Shown here in pieces: positions 26,342 to 34,587 of a stretch of DNA of 64,000 nucleotides; the first letter of the stretch is position 1; each line of letters begins with the position of its first letter. This DNA comes from Oscillospiraceae bacterium (GTDB taxonomy: Bacteria; Bacillota; Clostridia; Oscillospirales; Oscillospiraceae). The notes under the pieces were generated by a model. It made no database searches and was not told where the DNA came from. It saw nothing but the letters and a program-made list of their open reading frames with translations. The position numbers and the translations under genes are program-made. Location: the NCBI GenBank assembly GCA_020025595.1, contig JAHHRV010000001.1:248001-312000 (forward strand), given 5' to 3'.

Positions 26342-28437
26342 TTTGAGTTGACCTCCTTGTTTTTACAATGCCGAATTTGTCTCATGTCAAATGTTGTTGC
26401 GCAGATCACTTTGTCACACAGCAGGAGTAGTGCAGGCAAAATCAGGATAACAGAGATCATACTGACCACTGCACCTCTTGCCATCAGCATACACATGGAG
26501 CGAATGATATCAATATTGGAATAGAGTGCCACGCCGAATGTTGCGGCAAACAATCCCATACCGGATACGATGATCGAGGGAATCGAAGTGCTGAGTGCGG
26601 TACACACGGCAGCCTTTTTATCGGCACCGTGGAGGCGCTCCACCTTGTAACGGGTGGTCATCAGGATGGCGTAGTCAACCGTAGCGCCCAGCTGGATGGT
26701 ACTGATACAGATGGGGGCGATGAAGGGAAGGCTCTGGCCAAGGTAATGAGGCAGCCCCAGGTTGATAAAGATTGCGGTCTCGATGACGGTAATCAGAATG
26801 AACGGAAGAGAGAAACTCTTTTCGACAAATGCGATGATAATGAAGATTGCAATGATGGACACGGCGTTGACAACCTGGAAGTCCCGGGCTGTGGTCTTGA
26901 TCATGTCTCTCATGCAGGGAGCTTCGCCGATCAGCATACCGCCCTGATCGTATTTCTTCAGGATCTCATTCAGTGTGCCGATCTGCTCGTTTACTTCGTC
27001 GCTGGCGACTTTGTATTCAGAGTTGATGAGCATCAGCTCCCACTTGTCGCTCTTCATGACGCTGACCAGATCATCCGGTAGAATCTCTTCCGGAATCCGG
27101 CAGCCCACAATGGATTCCATGCTCAGGATGTACTTGATGCCATCCACCTGCTCCATTTCTTCCATCATCTTGCGGACCTGGGGAGTGGGGACGGTGCGGT
27201 CAACCAGAACCATGTGGGTGGATGCAATGTCAAACTCATCGACCAGCTTGTTGTTGGCGATGACATAATCCATATTCTCGGGCAGGCACTGACCGATGTC
27301 GTAGTAGACCTCGTTGTTGGTGGCGTCGTAGCCCATATAAGCGGGAACCAAAACCACAGCAAAGATAATCAGCAGCACAACGGAGCATTTTACAACGCCC
27401 TTGGAGAACTTTGTCATATTGGGGATTAGGGGCTTGTGCTTGGTCTTCTGCAGAGGCTTATCCAGCAGCAGAATCATGGAAGGCAGCACGGTGACGCAAC
27501 CGATCACGCCCAGCAGAACACCCTTTGCCATAACAATGCCCAGATCCATGCCCATGGTAAAGGTCATGAAGCACAGGGCGATGAAGCCTGCAACGGTGGT
27601 GATGGAGCTTCCGATGACGCTGGTCAGCGTATGGGAGATTGCCACGGCCATTGCTTCTTTGTGGTCTTCATAATTTTCGCGCTGCTCACAGTAGCTGTGC
27701 CACAGGAAGATGGAGTAGTCCATGGTGACGGCCAGCTGCAGGACAGCGGACAGGGCTTTTGTGATGTAGGAGATTTCTCCCATGAAGTAGTTGGTGCCCA
27801 TGTTTACCAGAATCATCATGCCGATGGACAGCAGGAACAGGAAAGGCACCAGCCAGTTATCCAGGAACACCAGCATGGTTGCACAGGCCAGCGCAACAGC
27901 GATGCCGACATAAATGGGTTCTTCCTCTTCACACAGGTCCTTCAGGTCAGTGACCAGTGCGGACATACCGGAGACGAAGCACTGGCTGCCGCAGATGGAG
28001 CGGATTTCACGAATCGCATCCATGGTGATATCGGCAGAGGTGGCGCTGTCAAAGAAGACGGCCATCATGGTGCTGTTTTCTGTATTGAACTCATTGAGAA
28101 TGCTGTCGGGCAGCAGTTCCATGGGAACGGAGATATCAAACAGGGAATCATACCAGATCACGGTTTCCACATGATCGACCTGCTCGATCTTCTCCTTCAG
28201 CTTGACGACATCTTTGTCAGGCATATCTTCCACAATGATAAAGGAGAAGCCGCCTTTGCCAAAGTCGTCCATCAGCTCGTTCTGGCCGATGACCGTGTCC
28301 ATGTCATCGGGTAGATAATCCAGCATATCATAGTTGATTCTGGTGTTGATCATGCCCAGACACGATGGGATCATAAGCAAAAATGCCAGAACTAAAATTA
28401 GGACGCGGTTTTTTACCACCGCTTTTGAAAAACGCAT
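26338..28437 (-). CDS. MMPL/RND-family transporter
   Basis: A 699-residue transporter with two copies of a six-helix unit: TM1, a large extracellular loop (about 35-180), TMs 2-6, TM7 at about 345-370, a second loop (about 370-500), then TMs 8-12. The RND/MMPL helix-4 motif reads VTMDYSIFLWHSY and is repeated as GATVDYAILMTTRY in the second half, giving the proton-relay Asp-Tyr pairs. MMPL proteins export lipids or hydrophobic compounds or, in Firmicutes, unknown cargo. It lies between an HdeD-like gene and the coiled-coil gene and is likely controlled by the upstream TetR protein. Confidence 0.92.
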   Translation of the reverse strand: MRFSKAVVKNRVLILVLAFLLMIPSCLGMINTRINYDMLDYLPDDMDTVIGQNELMDDFGKGGFSFIIVEDMPDKDVVKLKEKIEQVDHVETVIWYDSLFDISVPMELLPDSILNEFNTENSTMMAVFFDSATSADITMDAIREIRSICGSQCFVSGMSALVTDLKDLCEEEEPIYVGIAVALACATMLVFLDNWLVPFLFLLSIGMMILVNMGTNYFMGEISYITKALSAVLQLAVTMDYSIFLWHSYCEQRENYEDHKEAMAVAISHTLTSVIGSSITTVAGFIALCFMTFTMGMDLGIVMAKGVLLGVIGCVTVLPSMILLLDKPLQKTKHKPLIPNMTKFSKGVVKCSVVLLIIFAVVLVPAYMGYDATNNEVYYDIGQCLPENMDYVIANNKLVDEFDIASTHMVLVDRTVPTPQVRKMMEEMEQVDGIKYILSMESIVGCRIPEEILPDDLVSVMKSDKWELMLINSEYKVASDEVNEQIGTLNEILKKYDQGGMLIGEAPCMRDMIKTTARDFQVVNAVSIIAIFIIIAFVEKSFSLPFILITVIETAIFINLGLPHYLGQSLPFIAPICISTIQLGATVDYAILMTTRYKVERLHGADKKAAVCTALSTSIPSIIVSGMGLFAATFGVALYSNIDIIRSMCMLMARGAVVSMISVILILPALLLLCDKVICATTFDMRQIRHCKNKEVNSK

Positions 28438-28492
28438 GAATATTCACAAACCTTTCCTGGTACAGCCGGACAAATCCGGCTGTACAAAATTT

Positions 28493-29071
28493 TTAATTTT
28501 CCGCATCGATTTCTAATGGATTCTTTCGCTGAAAAATTTTAACCACAGTAAGAACGGTAATCAAATTCAAAATACCTTCTGCAAGAATGGAAATTCCAAG
28601 CAGCACCATTACCGCCGCTGCGCTTTCGGAGGGACGAAGCAGCAGCAGAAAACCAACGATGCTGGTAATGACTGCGGCTCCGAGGATGATCCACCACTGG
28701 TGAATGCCAAAGGACTTGGCATCGATGGAAATCTGGATCTTCAGCAGTGCATCTGCCAGAATGTAGATGCCCAGCAGACTGCAGATAATGTGGATCATGG
28801 CATCGGTGCGGAGAATTAAAATGATGCCCAGAGAAATCAGCAGGATACCAAAGGCCAGATCAAACTGAAACGCCAGTCGGTAAAGATCTTTTGAAACATA
28901 GCCCACAATTTTTACACAGCCAAATAAAATCAGTAAGATTCCGCCAATCCAGCACAGAAGGGAAATGGAGAAGTTCGGAACGGCAATCAGCGTGATTCCC
29001 AGTGCGCAAAGCAGAGAGGAAAGGATGATATAGCCGAATTTTGCCATTCGTAATTGCTTATTAGAAATCAA
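28493..29071 (-). CDS. HdeD/DUF308 family membrane protein
   Basis: A 192-residue protein with six hydrophobic helices arranged as three hairpins, as in HdeD. It begins with TTG at 29071 (ISNKQLRMAKFGYII), which has AAGGAG 9 nt upstream; a GTG at 29080 overlaps that site and is less likely. HdeD is linked to acid resistance in enterobacteria, but in Firmicutes the family has no assigned role. It is the first gene of HdeD-MMPL-coiled-coil, 55 bp before MMPL. Confidence 0.8.
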   Translation of the reverse strand: MISNKQLRMAKFGYIILSSLLCALGITLIAVPNFSISLLCWIGGILLILFGCVKIVGYVSKDLYRLAFQFDLAFGILLISLGIILILRTDAMIHIICSLLGIYILADALLKIQISIDAKSFGIHQWWIILGAAVITSIVGFLLLLRPSESAAAVMVLLGISILAEGILNLITVLTVVKIFQRKNPLEIDAEN

Positions 29072-29195
29072 AATTGACACCTCCTTTTGAAATTGGGATG
29101 CGGTGGGGACAGCTGAATTTTCTCATGGAAGCCCCAGTGCTTTATGTTATGGCCCTATTGTAACGGTGAAACCGAAAAATGCATACGGTTAAGAA

Positions 29196-29229
29196 AAGCC
29201 CCCGTGCCTATAATTTAGGCACGGGGGCA
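29196..29229 (-). terminator. terminator of tetR gene
   Basis: GCCCCCGTGCCTA / TAGGCACGGGGGC stem, T-rich after it on the minus strand. Confidence 0.8.
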
Positions 29230-29249
29230 AATTTGTCTAAAAATTATGC

Positions 29250-29807
29250 TCAGGGCGTTTCAAGTCGGTCGATCATCTGATCCAAATCGCCCTTTTTCAA
29301 CTCGCAGAGACGATGGGCATAGGCCTGAATATCATCCTGCATACCATTTTCCAGCCAACCCATCACAACACCAAAGCTGACGCATTTTACATAATCAATC
29401 AAGAGCTTTCGGTCTGAGTCGGAGATATTTCTGCCGCTGAGAATTTCGTCTATAAATGTTATGGCAGTGTGCTCGCAGACTCGCCACTGATACTGCTCGT
29501 AGAGGTCGCGGTTCACGGAGCGGTAGATGTGCAGCACAGCGTTCTTGTTTTTCAGCGCAAAGCCGATAATAGCATCCAGATACCCCTCCAGAGAGGTAAT
29601 GGTGGGACTTTCCAGAATGATCCGGTCGGCATCTTCTTTTACGATTGTCTCAATCAGCTGAGGAATATCCTGAAAGTGATAGTAAAATGTATTGCGGTTC
29701 ACACCGCAGTCGTCCACGATATCCCGAACAGTAATCTGCTTCAGGGGCTTTTCATTCAATAGTTTTACAAATGAATTGCGAATGGCTTTCTTTGTAAAAT
29801 CGGCCAT
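29250..29807 (-). CDS. TetR/AcrR-family regulator
   Basis: A 185-residue TetR-type repressor. The N-terminal helix-turn-helix (ITVRDIVDDCGVNRNTFYYHF, residues ~25-45) is close to the DhaS/TetR_C_8 group; the C-terminal helices form the ligand pocket. It lies upstream of, and on the same strand as, the HdeD-MMPL-coiled-coil genes, separated by its own terminator, so it likely represses that cluster from an operator between 29081 and 29195; no clear palindrome could be assigned. Ligand unknown. Confidence 0.85.
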   Translation of the reverse strand: MADFTKKAIRNSFVKLLNEKPLKQITVRDIVDDCGVNRNTFYYHFQDIPQLIETIVKEDADRIILESPTITSLEGYLDAIIGFALKNKNAVLHIYRSVNRDLYEQYQWRVCEHTAITFIDEILSGRNISDSDRKLLIDYVKCVSFGVVMGWLENGMQDDIQAYAHRLCELKKGDLDQMIDRLETP

Positions 29808-29963
29808 AGAATATAACTCCCTTCACTGGTGCACAATGCTATTGGAAGTATTATATCGGAAAGTACAGAAGATTTCAACAGAAACAGCAGTGCTTGCGTA
29901 TAAAATTCAGCAGTGTGAAAATGGCATGTTGTTATGCGAATCTGTAAAATTTCAGTGAATTAC

Positions 29964-29992
29964 TTGCGTAATTCCGGGAAAACTGCTATGAT
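29964..29992 (+). promoter_or_regulatory. promoter of VOC-GNAT genes
   Basis: TTGCGT (29964-29969), 17 bp, TATGAT (29987-29992), about 65 bp before the VOC start. Confidence 0.55.
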
Positions 29993-30057
29993 AGCCGGCA
30001 AGAACGCACCTCGTTATTAAATGGACGGTTCTAATTCTGTAAGCGAAAGGGAGAATA

Positions 30058-30516
30058 ATGATGCTGAATGAAGTTATGCACATCGGAGTGACCGTGTCTG
30101 ACATGGATCGCTCTATTGATTTTTATAAAAATATTCTGGGACTGACCTTCCTGGGCGAATTGGTTATGCAGGGAAAGGAAACCGATCTGCTTTTTAACAG
30201 AAAGAACTGCAAAGCTCGGGTCGCATACCTGAATGGAAGCGATGATGTAATGGCACCGCCCATTGAGCTGATTCAGTTTATCGATGATGAGGCTGAAAAA
30301 GTCCCCAGTGATCTGCACAGAACTTCTATTTCCGAAATCTGCTTCAAGGTTGCTGATATTGATAAAGTATATCAGCACCTGGTGGCTCATGGTGTGGATT
30401 GCCTGTCCGAGCCTCAGTACTTTGATTTTACTGAATCCGGCTTCGGAAAGAGTAAAGCAATTTACTTTAGAGATCCGGACGGCGTTGTGCTGGAACTGAT
30501 GCAGCCGGTTGCCTAA
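30058..30516 (+). CDS. VOC-superfamily (glyoxalase/bleomycin-resistance) protein
   Basis: A 152-residue vicinal-oxygen-chelate fold protein made of two beta-alpha-beta-beta-beta units. Metal-ligand-type positions are visible: H8 in VMHIGVTVSDMDRSIDFY, and the C-terminal RDPDGVVLELMQ glutamate. Families of this size include glyoxalase I, dioxygenases and methylmalonyl-CoA epimerase; no specific substrate can be read. AAAGGGAG precedes the ATG (30058 or 30061). The GNAT gene follows after 24 bp, so they are probably co-transcribed. Confidence 0.85.
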   Translation: MMLNEVMHIGVTVSDMDRSIDFYKNILGLTFLGELVMQGKETDLLFNRKNCKARVAYLNGSDDVMAPPIELIQFIDDEAEKVPSDLHRTSISEICFKVADIDKVYQHLVAHGVDCLSEPQYFDFTESGFGKSKAIYFRDPDGVVLELMQPVA

Positions 30517-30540
30517 TTTTATTTCAGGAGGATAAAATTA

Positions 30541-30999
30541 GTGGTAATCGATCAAATTCAGGATTGCACTCATAAAAAAGAAGTCACCAGACAGATCTTG
30601 GAAGCACTGCCCGAATGGTTCGGACTGGAGGATTCCAGAGAAGAATACATTACGGAAAGTGCGGATCAGTATGTTTTTGCAGCACTTGATGGGAATAAAC
30701 CAGTTGGCTTCCTGACCTTGAAAGAAACGGGAAAGGATACGCTGGAATTGGCAGTTATGGGTGTGCTGAAAGAGTACCATCGACACGGCATTGGAAGAAT
30801 GCTGTTTGCTGACGCGAAGGCTTTTGCAAAGGAAAAGGGATATTCTTTCCTGCAGGTCAAGACCGTTCAGATGGGAAAGTATCAAGAATATGACCAGACA
30901 AATTGCTTTTACCAGAGTCTGGGCTTTCGGGAATTTGAAGTGTTTCCCACGCTGTGGGATGAATGGAATCCCTGCCAGATCTATGTGATGGCACTGTAA
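30541..30999 (+). CDS. GNAT-family N-acetyltransferase
   Basis: A 152-residue GCN5-type acetyltransferase. The acetyl-CoA loop is EYHRHGIGRMLF (about residues 79-90; pattern R/Q-x-x-G-x-G/A), preceded by the beta-strand ELAVMGVL, and the C-terminal FYQSLGFREFEVF motif is typical. Acceptor substrate unknown. It starts with GTG at 30541 with AGGAGG upstream. Second gene of the VOC-GNAT pair; two terminators follow. Confidence 0.88.
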   Translation: MVIDQIQDCTHKKEVTRQILEALPEWFGLEDSREEYITESADQYVFAALDGNKPVGFLTLKETGKDTLELAVMGVLKEYHRHGIGRMLFADAKAFAKEKGYSFLQVKTVQMGKYQEYDQTNCFYQSLGFREFEVFPTLWDEWNPCQIYVMAL

Positions 31000-31006
31000 A
31001 GAACAG

Positions 31007-31038
31007 GCCGCAGTGATGTTCGTGTCGCTGCGGCTTTT
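31007..31038 (+). terminator. terminator after GNAT gene
   Basis: GCCGCAG / CTGCGGC hairpin with TTTT directly after; it begins 8 bp past the stop codon. Confidence 0.7.
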
Positions 31039-31136
31039 GCGTAAATTGCTGCTGAGGCCGAGTGCTGTGGTGCTGAAATATAAGGGGCTTTAATCAGGTG
31101 ATTATTTCTGTGAATGATAAACAAATGACGCAAAAC

Positions 31137-31171
31137 AAATCAGAGGGCTGTTGCGCAGTCCTCTGATTTTT
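31137..31171. terminator. second terminator-like hairpin
   Basis: AAATCAGAGG / CCTCTGATTT stem followed by T-rich sequence; just upstream of the MFS promoter. Confidence 0.65.
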
Positions 31172-31183
31172 ATACCGGAAGTC

Positions 31184-31212
31184 TTGCGTTTTCGGATAAA
31201 AACTTCTATAAT
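31184..31212 (+). promoter_or_regulatory. promoter of MFS gene
   Basis: TTGCGT, 17 bp, TATAAT. It places the transcript start near 31219 and so rules out the in-frame ATG at 31213. Confidence 0.7.
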
Positions 31213-31236
31213 ATGCAAAAAAGTAATCATAAAGGA

Positions 31237-32439
31237 ATGAAATGTTTGAAACATAGTCGATTAAATAAGTGGAATGCCACGGCGGCCTATGCACTGCTGC
31301 AGATCGTCTGCTGGGGCTTTTATGCGGTGACGCTTTGCTTTTCCAGCAATGTGCTGTATGGATTCGGATTTACAGACAGCCAGATCAGTATGCTGCTTGG
31401 AATCTGCACGGCGATTTCCTTTGTGCTGCAGCTGGTCCTGGCAGAAGTAGTTACAAAACACCCGAAGATCAAGGTCTGGGGTATTCTCGTTACTTTGGGC
31501 ATCGTCATGCTGGTCAGTAACTTCATGGTGTGGCTGCCGAAGGTACCGGCCTTTGCAGCAGTTGGATTTTTCGGCATTGCCTGTATGCTGCTGCAGACAC
31601 TTCCGTCGTGGACAAACGCGGTGGGAATGGATGCAATCAAGCGCGGTTCGCCAACCAATTACAGTATTGCAAGAGGCATCGGCTCTCTGGGCTACAGCAT
31701 CCTTGCCTATCTGACCGGAATGCTGGTGCGGGAACACGGATACCAGATGGTGCCGCTGGTAGGCGCAATCTGTTCTCTGGCACTGGTGAGCGCTGCAATC
31801 TGGTTCCATTTTGCCGGAGAACGCAATCTGCCGGAAGCTGTTGAAATTCAGCCCAAGGAAGAGGAAAAATCCGGATTTTTGAAACAGTATCCCATGTTTG
31901 CGGTGTTTCTTGCCGGATCCATTGTACTGCAGTTCAGTCACAACCTGGTCAGTAATTTTATGTACCAGATCATGCTGGTAAAAAACGGCGGAGCGGGGGA
32001 GCAGGGAATTGCTTCGGCAATCTGCGCCTTTGTTGAATTGCCGGTGATGTTCTTTTTCCCGCTGCTGATGCGGAAAATGCGATGCGATAAATGGGTACGG
32101 TTCGCCAGCGTTTTTACTGCGGCGAAATGCATCGGCATTCTGCTGTCTGCGACACCCTACGGTGTCTATGCGGCTCAGGCAACGCAGATGCTGGGCTATG
32201 GCCTGTATACCATCAGCTCTGTAAACTATGCAGAGATGGTCGTAGGCAGGGGAGAGTCCGTCCGGGCACAGACCTATCTGGGCGCAACCAGCACCGTGGG
32301 AAATCTGATGGCAATGTCTGCCGGCGGCGTGATCTGCCAGCATTTCGGTGCACAGACCATGGTCATGGTATCTCTGGTAGCTGCGCTGATTGGCGGCGGA
32401 ACCATCCTGTTCACTGCAGAAAAAACCAGAAACTATTAA
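31237..32439 (+). CDS. MFS transporter (proton-symporter-like)
   Basis: A 400-residue major-facilitator protein with 12 hydrophobic helices and a central charged loop (EIQPKEEEKSGFLKQYP, about residue 208). The sequence resembles the MFS_1-like/LacY-type group that includes sugar and nucleoside symporters, for example the segment PTNYSIARGIGSLGYSILA. No substrate can be assigned. The start is uncertain: ATG 31237 has AAAGGA directly abutting, while the in-frame TTG at 31246 has better spacing. The gene is monocistronic, between a terminator and the fluoride riboswitch promoter. Confidence 0.85.
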   Translation: MKCLKHSRLNKWNATAAYALLQIVCWGFYAVTLCFSSNVLYGFGFTDSQISMLLGICTAISFVLQLVLAEVVTKHPKIKVWGILVTLGIVMLVSNFMVWLPKVPAFAAVGFFGIACMLLQTLPSWTNAVGMDAIKRGSPTNYSIARGIGSLGYSILAYLTGMLVREHGYQMVPLVGAICSLALVSAAIWFHFAGERNLPEAVEIQPKEEEKSGFLKQYPMFAVFLAGSIVLQFSHNLVSNFMYQIMLVKNGGAGEQGIASAICAFVELPVMFFFPLLMRKMRCDKWVRFASVFTAAKCIGILLSATPYGVYAAQATQMLGYGLYTISSVNYAEMVVGRGESVRAQTYLGATSTVGNLMAMSAGGVICQHFGAQTMVMVSLVAALIGGGTILFTAEKTRNY

Positions 32440-32477
32440 TATCCGAATAGGACTTTCGTTTTTATGGCATGTTGCTA

Positions 32478-32506
32478 TTTACAAAATTCCATGTATGAAG
32501 TATAAT
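32478..32506 (+). promoter_or_regulatory. promoter of the fluoride-riboswitch transcript
   Basis: TTTACA, 17 bp, TATAAT, 5 bp before the aptamer. Confidence 0.7.
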
Positions 32507-32510
32507 CTTG

Positions 32511-32608
32511 CGGGGAATGAAGTTCTCCCCTGGGAAACCTAAACCGCTTATCAAGCTGATGACTTCTGTGATTTCGTGATCGCAGAAACCATCAGCTTTT
32601 TTTATATC
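32511..32608 (+). promoter_or_regulatory. fluoride (crcB) riboswitch with terminator
   Basis: The leader reads GGGGAATGAAGTTCTCCCC, then AAACCGC, then GCTGATGACTTCTG, the fluoride aptamer pattern; TGAAG in the first loop can pair with CTTC to form the pseudoknot. GCTGATG is also the 5' arm of a terminator (GCTGATG...CATCAGC followed by seven T, to 32608), so fluoride binding should block termination and turn on the antiporter gene. Consensus from the known crcB motif; folding not computed. Confidence 0.8.
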
Positions 32609-32623
32609 AGAAAGGATGAGATT

Positions 32624-33832
32624 ATGTTAACATCACTTGCACTCATTTTCCTTGTAGGACTGGCTATGGCAGCCATCTGCCAAAAACTGCGCTTACCGCG
32701 CATCATCGGCATGCTGATCACTGGCATTGTGCTGGGGCCGCATGTGCTGAATTTGCTTTCCACATCGATCCTGTCGATTTCATCGGAGCTGCGGCAGATG
32801 GCATTGATCATCATTCTGCTGAAGGCGGGCCTTTCGCTGAACCTGTCGGATCTGAAAAAGGTAGGCAGACCGGCAATCATGATGTCCTGTATCCCTGCAA
32901 CATTTGAAATTCTGGCATATGTGCTGTTTGCACCGTATATTCTGGGAATTTCCAGAATTGAAGCCGCTGTGATGGGCGCGGTTCTGGCAGCTGTTTCTCC
33001 GGCAGTTGTGGTGCCCAGAATGGTGCAGCTGATGGAATCAAAATATGGAACCGGAAAGAGCATTCCGCAGCTGATTCTGGCAGGTGCATCCTGTGACGAT
33101 ATTTTTGTGATCGTTCTGTTCACAACTTTTTCCAGCATGGCCCAGGGCGGCAGCGCACACCTGATGGACTTTGTGAACATCCCCATCTCCATTGTGCTGG
33201 GTATTGCGCTGGGCGCAGTTGTGGGCTATGTGCTGAGTCTGTTCTTCGAGACCGCATACGCACACAAGCATTGCGTGCGCAACAGCACCAAGGTGATTAT
33301 TGTGCTGGGCGTTTCCTTCATGCTGATGGCGATTGAAACCTGGCTGAAGGGGATCGTATCCGTTTCCGGATTGCTGGCGGTTGTCAGCATGGCGTGTGTG
33401 CTGAAAATGAAGTGCGTTGCCTTCGTTTCCAAGCGCCTTTCCGAGAAGTTCGGCAAGCTGTGGATTGCCGCAGAAGTGATCCTGTTTGTGCTGGTGGGTG
33501 CTGCCGTGGATATTCGCTACACCATGACGGCAGGGGTAGCTGCAATCGTGATGATTCTGGTAGCACTGATGGTTCGCTCCCTGGGTGTGCTGCTGTGTCT
33601 TGTGCGGACCCAGCTGACTATGAAAGAGCGTCTGTTCTGCATCATTGCGTATCTGCCTAAGGCAACGGTTCAGGCTGCAATCGGCTCTGTGCCCCTGGCA
33701 ATGGGCCTGCCCTGCGGAAAGATCGTCCTTTCGGTAGCAGTTCTGGCAATCCTGATTACGGCACCGCTGGGAGCCCTCGGCATGGATATGAGCTATAAGA
33801 AGCTGCTTACCAAGGAACGCGAAAACGGATAA
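32624..33832 (+). CDS. cation:proton antiporter, fluoride-riboswitch controlled
   Basis: A 402-residue membrane protein of the monovalent cation:proton antiporter superfamily, with about 12 helices, the motif GIVLGPHVLNL in helix 2 and an Asp-containing core helix (ILAGASCDDIFVIVLF, double Asp near residue 158) typical of Na+(K+)/H+ exchangers of the NhaP/CPA type. The fluoride riboswitch upstream indicates a role in fluoride resistance; some antiporters in riboswitch-linked operons are thought to export fluoride or rebalance ions and pH. AAAGGATGAG precedes ATG 32624; an earlier in-frame start lies within the terminator and is rejected. Confidence 0.88.
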   Translation: MLTSLALIFLVGLAMAAICQKLRLPRIIGMLITGIVLGPHVLNLLSTSILSISSELRQMALIIILLKAGLSLNLSDLKKVGRPAIMMSCIPATFEILAYVLFAPYILGISRIEAAVMGAVLAAVSPAVVVPRMVQLMESKYGTGKSIPQLILAGASCDDIFVIVLFTTFSSMAQGGSAHLMDFVNIPISIVLGIALGAVVGYVLSLFFETAYAHKHCVRNSTKVIIVLGVSFMLMAIETWLKGIVSVSGLLAVVSMACVLKMKCVAFVSKRLSEKFGKLWIAAEVILFVLVGAAVDIRYTMTAGVAAIVMILVALMVRSLGVLLCLVRTQLTMKERLFCIIAYLPKATVQAAIGSVPLAMGLPCGKIVLSVAVLAILITAPLGALGMDMSYKKLLTKERENG

Positions 33833-33856
33833 TTACGGATAAAGTGATAACTTTTA

Positions 33857-33889
33857 CGAGCCACCTGAGTTTCTAATTCGGGTGGCTCG
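33857..33889 (+). terminator. hairpin after antiporter gene
   Basis: CGAGCCACC / GGTGGCTCG stem; no proper T-tract, so terminator function is tentative. Confidence 0.5.
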
Positions 33890-33910
33890 CAAATATTATA
33901 TTGAATTATG

Positions 33911-33938
33911 TTGATAATTCCACATAATATGCTATAAT
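33911..33938 (+). promoter_or_regulatory. promoter of RHH/zinc-ribbon gene
   Basis: TTGATA (33911-33916), 16 bp, TATAAT (33933-33938). Confidence 0.65.
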
Positions 33939-33993
33939 CAAGATACCGAAGCAGATTCTATATCTGTGTGTATGTGAAATGGGGAATTGAACC

Positions 33994-34512
33994 ATGCCGA
34001 GAAAGAAAAAAGACGGACGCTTCATCAATTACTATATTGATCGCCAAATTTATGAACGCCTTGAACAATACGCCGATGACAAAGGCCAGAGCATGACCAC
34101 AGCCATCGAACGAATTTTGAAAGAGTACCTCGATCGTTATGAATCCACCAGCCAGCATGAAGGAGGGAACATGATGTATTGTCCGAATTGTAATCTTCTT
34201 GTAAGCGGAACCAGATGCCCGGTTTGCGGAAGCAGACAGCTAAGCGCCCCTCAGCCGGAGGATTATTGCTATCTGGTTGAAAAAGAAGCAATCTGGTCGG
34301 AAGCACTTTCGGATCTGCTGACCCAGAATCAGATCCCGTTTCTCACCAAAAATGTACTGGGTGCCGGACTGGCTGCAAAGATGGGCTCCGGCGCAGAAAA
34401 GGTGAGATTTTATGTCCCCTATGCCCATTACGAAAACGCCCACGCTCTGGAGCAGGAATTTTTCTCGGCAGAGGCAGTTGCCGCCGAGCTTGATCAGCAA
34501 ACAGAAGAATAA
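33994..34512 (+). CDS. ribbon-helix-helix plus zinc-ribbon/DUF2007-like protein
   Basis: A 172-residue two-part protein. Residues 1-45 (RKKKDGRFINYYIDRQIYER) look like a ribbon-helix-helix DNA-binding N-terminus; residues 60-80 are a zinc ribbon (CPNCNLLVSGTRCPVCGS); the remainder (SEALSDLLTQNQIPFLTKN, then GSGAEKVRFYVPYAHYENA) resembles the DUF2007 signal-transducing fold. A strong Shine-Dalgarno (GAAGGAGGGAAC) sits inside the frame directly before M59-M60, so a short zinc-ribbon/DUF2007 protein may also be made from an internal start. Function unknown; possibly a regulator. Confidence 0.7.
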   Translation: MPRKKKDGRFINYYIDRQIYERLEQYADDKGQSMTTAIERILKEYLDRYESTSQHEGGNMMYCPNCNLLVSGTRCPVCGSRQLSAPQPEDYCYLVEKEAIWSEALSDLLTQNQIPFLTKNVLGAGLAAKMGSGAEKVRFYVPYAHYENAHALEQEFFSAEAVAAELDQQTEE

Positions 34513-34524
34513 TCCATGAAAAAG

Positions 34525-34557
34525 ACCGCTGACATACCGAAATGGTGTGTCAGCGGT
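34525..34557. terminator. terminator after RHH/zinc-ribbon gene
   Basis: ACCGCTGACA / TGTCAGCGGT hairpin followed by TATTATTT, between convergent genes. Confidence 0.75.
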
Positions 34558-34587
34558 TATTATTTGCATTGCATCGAGTGCAAAGCG

